DNA of 5,469 bases from Desulfobacteraceae bacterium (lineage in GTDB: Bacteria > Desulfobacterota > Desulfobacteria > Desulfobacterales > Desulfobacteraceae). How positions within the stretch are numbered: position 1 is the stretch's first letter; each line of letters begins with the position of its first letter. The notes under the pieces are model-generated. The model made no database searches. It saw nothing but the letters and a program-made list of their open reading frames with translations, and was not told where the DNA came from. Positions 4,300 to 5,469 of this stretch are shown here, in pieces. The stretch covers positions 1 through 5,469 of the forward strand of contig JAAEMC010000478.1 of assembly GCA_024225895.1 (NCBI GenBank), given 5' to 3'. The position numbers were made by a program, and so were the translations under genes.

Positions 4300-5469
4300 T
4301 GAACCAACTCAATAAGAATAAATTGTTAAGAAACCTGCCGGGTGTAGACCATCTCATTGAGGAGACAAAAAAGGACAGCCGGTTTAATGATATCCCCAGA
4401 AGTATTATTGTCTCATCCATCCGGGCCGCTTTAACCCTTTTTCGAAACCGAATTTTAGAAGGGCTGGAAGAAATAATCTCAGATGAAATCATTTTAGAGT
4501 TTGTCAACACTTATTGCCAACAAGCAGTCAAACCACGGCTTGTCAATGTAATCAATGCAACCGGAGTAGTTTTGCATACCAATCTTGGCAGGGCTCTTTT
4601 ATGTGAGGATGCATTAGAAAATATTAAAAAAATTGCCGCCTCTTATTCCAATCTCGAACTCAATATTAAAGAAGGCAAAAGGGGCATACGGTACCAGGCA
4701 GTGGATGAATTGATTTGTGAATTAACCTCTGCCCAGAGTGCCATCGTGGTAAACAACAATGCAGGCGCTGTCTTACTGGCATTAAACACAATTGCCAAAG
4801 GCAGGCAGGTGGTCGTTTCCAGGGGAGAGCTGGTCGAAATCGGGGGCTCGTTTCGCATTCCGGATGTCATGTCCAAAAGCGGCTGTATCTTAAAAGAAGT
4901 GGGTACAACCAACCGGACCCATTTACGGGATTATGCCAATGCCGTCGGCGACGAAACCGGTCTTTTTTTGAAAGTTCATACCAGCAACTATAAAATTGAA
5001 GGGTTTACCAGCAATGTTCCCCTTGAGGAAATGGTGAGCCTGGGCAAAGAAAAAAATATTCCGGTAATGAAGGATCTTGGCAGCGGCACCTTGATTGATT
5101 TTTCAAAATATGGCCTTCCGCCCGAACCCACGATTGCCGATTCTGTGGCCACAGGTGCGGATGTCATCACGTTCAGCGGAGATAAGCTTTTGGGGGGACC
5201 GCAATGCGGTATCATTATCGGCCGAAAAGCCACCATAGATGAAATTAAAAAAAATCCCCTGACACGGGCATTGAGAATTGACAAAATGACCCTGGCCGCC
5301 CTGGAATCCACTTTAAAAATATACAGGGATGAAAATAAGGCTGTCAAAGAAATCCCCACCTTAAGAATGCTGACCATGTCCCTGGATGAGACCGCCAAAA
5401 AAGCTGCCAAACTTCTCAAACTTCTCAAAGAAAAGATTGAATCCGCAGCCGAACTTGAGGTAAAGGATC
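4299..5469 (+). CDS. selA: L-seryl-tRNA(Sec) selenium transferase SelA (3' end cut by window)
   Basis: SelA is a PLP-dependent enzyme that converts Ser-tRNA(Sec) to Sec-tRNA(Sec) using selenophosphate, the last step before selenocysteine insertion; in bacteria it forms a large homodecameric ring. From the GTG at 4299 the frame is open to the window edge for 390 codons, without frameshift. E. coli SelA has 463 residues, so about 70 are missing on the right. The N-terminal tRNA-binding region is recognisable (LLRNLPGVDHLI). The core shows INATGVVLHTNLGRAL, VVNNNAGAVLLAL, SRGELVEIGGSFRIPDVM, EVGTTNRTH and KVHTSNYKIEGF, nearly as in E. coli. The PLP lysine lies in SGDKLLGGPQCG and is Lys296 here, against Lys295 in E. 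coli. The GTG shares its first G with the TAG of the CheD-HDOD gene, implying translational coupling. The organism therefore probably makes selenoproteins; selB and the tRNA(Sec) gene are not visible and may lie downstream. Confidence 0.97.
   Translation, partial: MNQLNKNKLLRNLPGVDHLIEETKKDSRFNDIPRSIIVSSIRAALTLFRNRILEGLEEIISDEIILEFVNTYCQQAVKPRLVNVINATGVVLHTNLGRALLCEDALENIKKIAASYSNLELNIKEGKRGIRYQAVDELICELTSAQSAIVVNNNAGAVLLALNTIAKGRQVVVSRGELVEIGGSFRIPDVMSKSGCILKEVGTTNRTHLRDYANAVGDETGLFLKVHTSNYKIEGFTSNVPLEEMVSLGKEKNIPVMKDLGSGTLIDFSKYGLPPEPTIADSVATGADVITFSGDKLLGGPQCGIIIGRKATIDEIKKNPLTRALRIDKMTLAALESTLKIYRDENKAVKEIPTLRMLTMSLDETAKKAAKLLKLLKEKIESAAELEVKD

Noticed and set aside
4988..5428. 146-codon minus-strand open frame within selA
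   Set aside because: It is antisense to the highly conserved SelA catalytic core and has no start signals.

Overview
The window looks like a chromosomal segment of an anaerobic, motile Gram-negative bacterium. A deltaproteobacterial sulfate reducer of the Desulfobacterales type is my best guess. The guess rests on moderate GC content (judged by eye), selenocysteine-synthesis machinery (selA), a CheD-HDOD signalling protein and a c-di-GMP enzyme. It is inference from gene style, because no rRNA or other diagnostic marker is present.

Layout. Positions 1-369 (+) hold the C-terminal end of a GGDEF diguanylate cyclase, cut by the window edge. Sixteen bases later, probably in the same transcript, is the acetolactate synthase small subunit (386-871, +). 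A convergent intergenic stretch (872-1016) carries a perfect 8-bp-stem hairpin that may terminate transcription and may belong to a dispersed palindrome family. On the minus strand, 1017-2504 encodes a 495-residue protein of unknown function with three EF-hand-like/RTX-like Asp-rich calcium loops. The divergent intergenic region 2505-2925 holds a near-perfect 23-bp inverted repeat, whose arms are each small hairpins, plus candidate promoters facing both ways, one of them resembling a flagellar sigma-28 promoter. Next, 2926-4299 (+) encodes a CheD-HDOD fusion, and selA (4299-5469, +) starts with a GTG that overlaps its stop codon by one base. selA runs off the right edge after 390 codons.

How the genes fit together. 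There are three transcription units: (dgc)-ilvN, the minus-strand EF-hand gene alone, and cheD-hdod-selA. The window mixes housekeeping metabolism (branched-chain amino acid synthesis, selenocysteine synthesis) with signalling (c-di-GMP, CheD, HDOD). The most unusual points are the CheD-HDOD fusion, which keeps the CheD Cys/His pair and all the usual HD-type metal ligands, its tight coupling to selA, and the composite inverted repeat between the divergent genes. I saw no tRNA, rRNA, CRISPR array or transposase.
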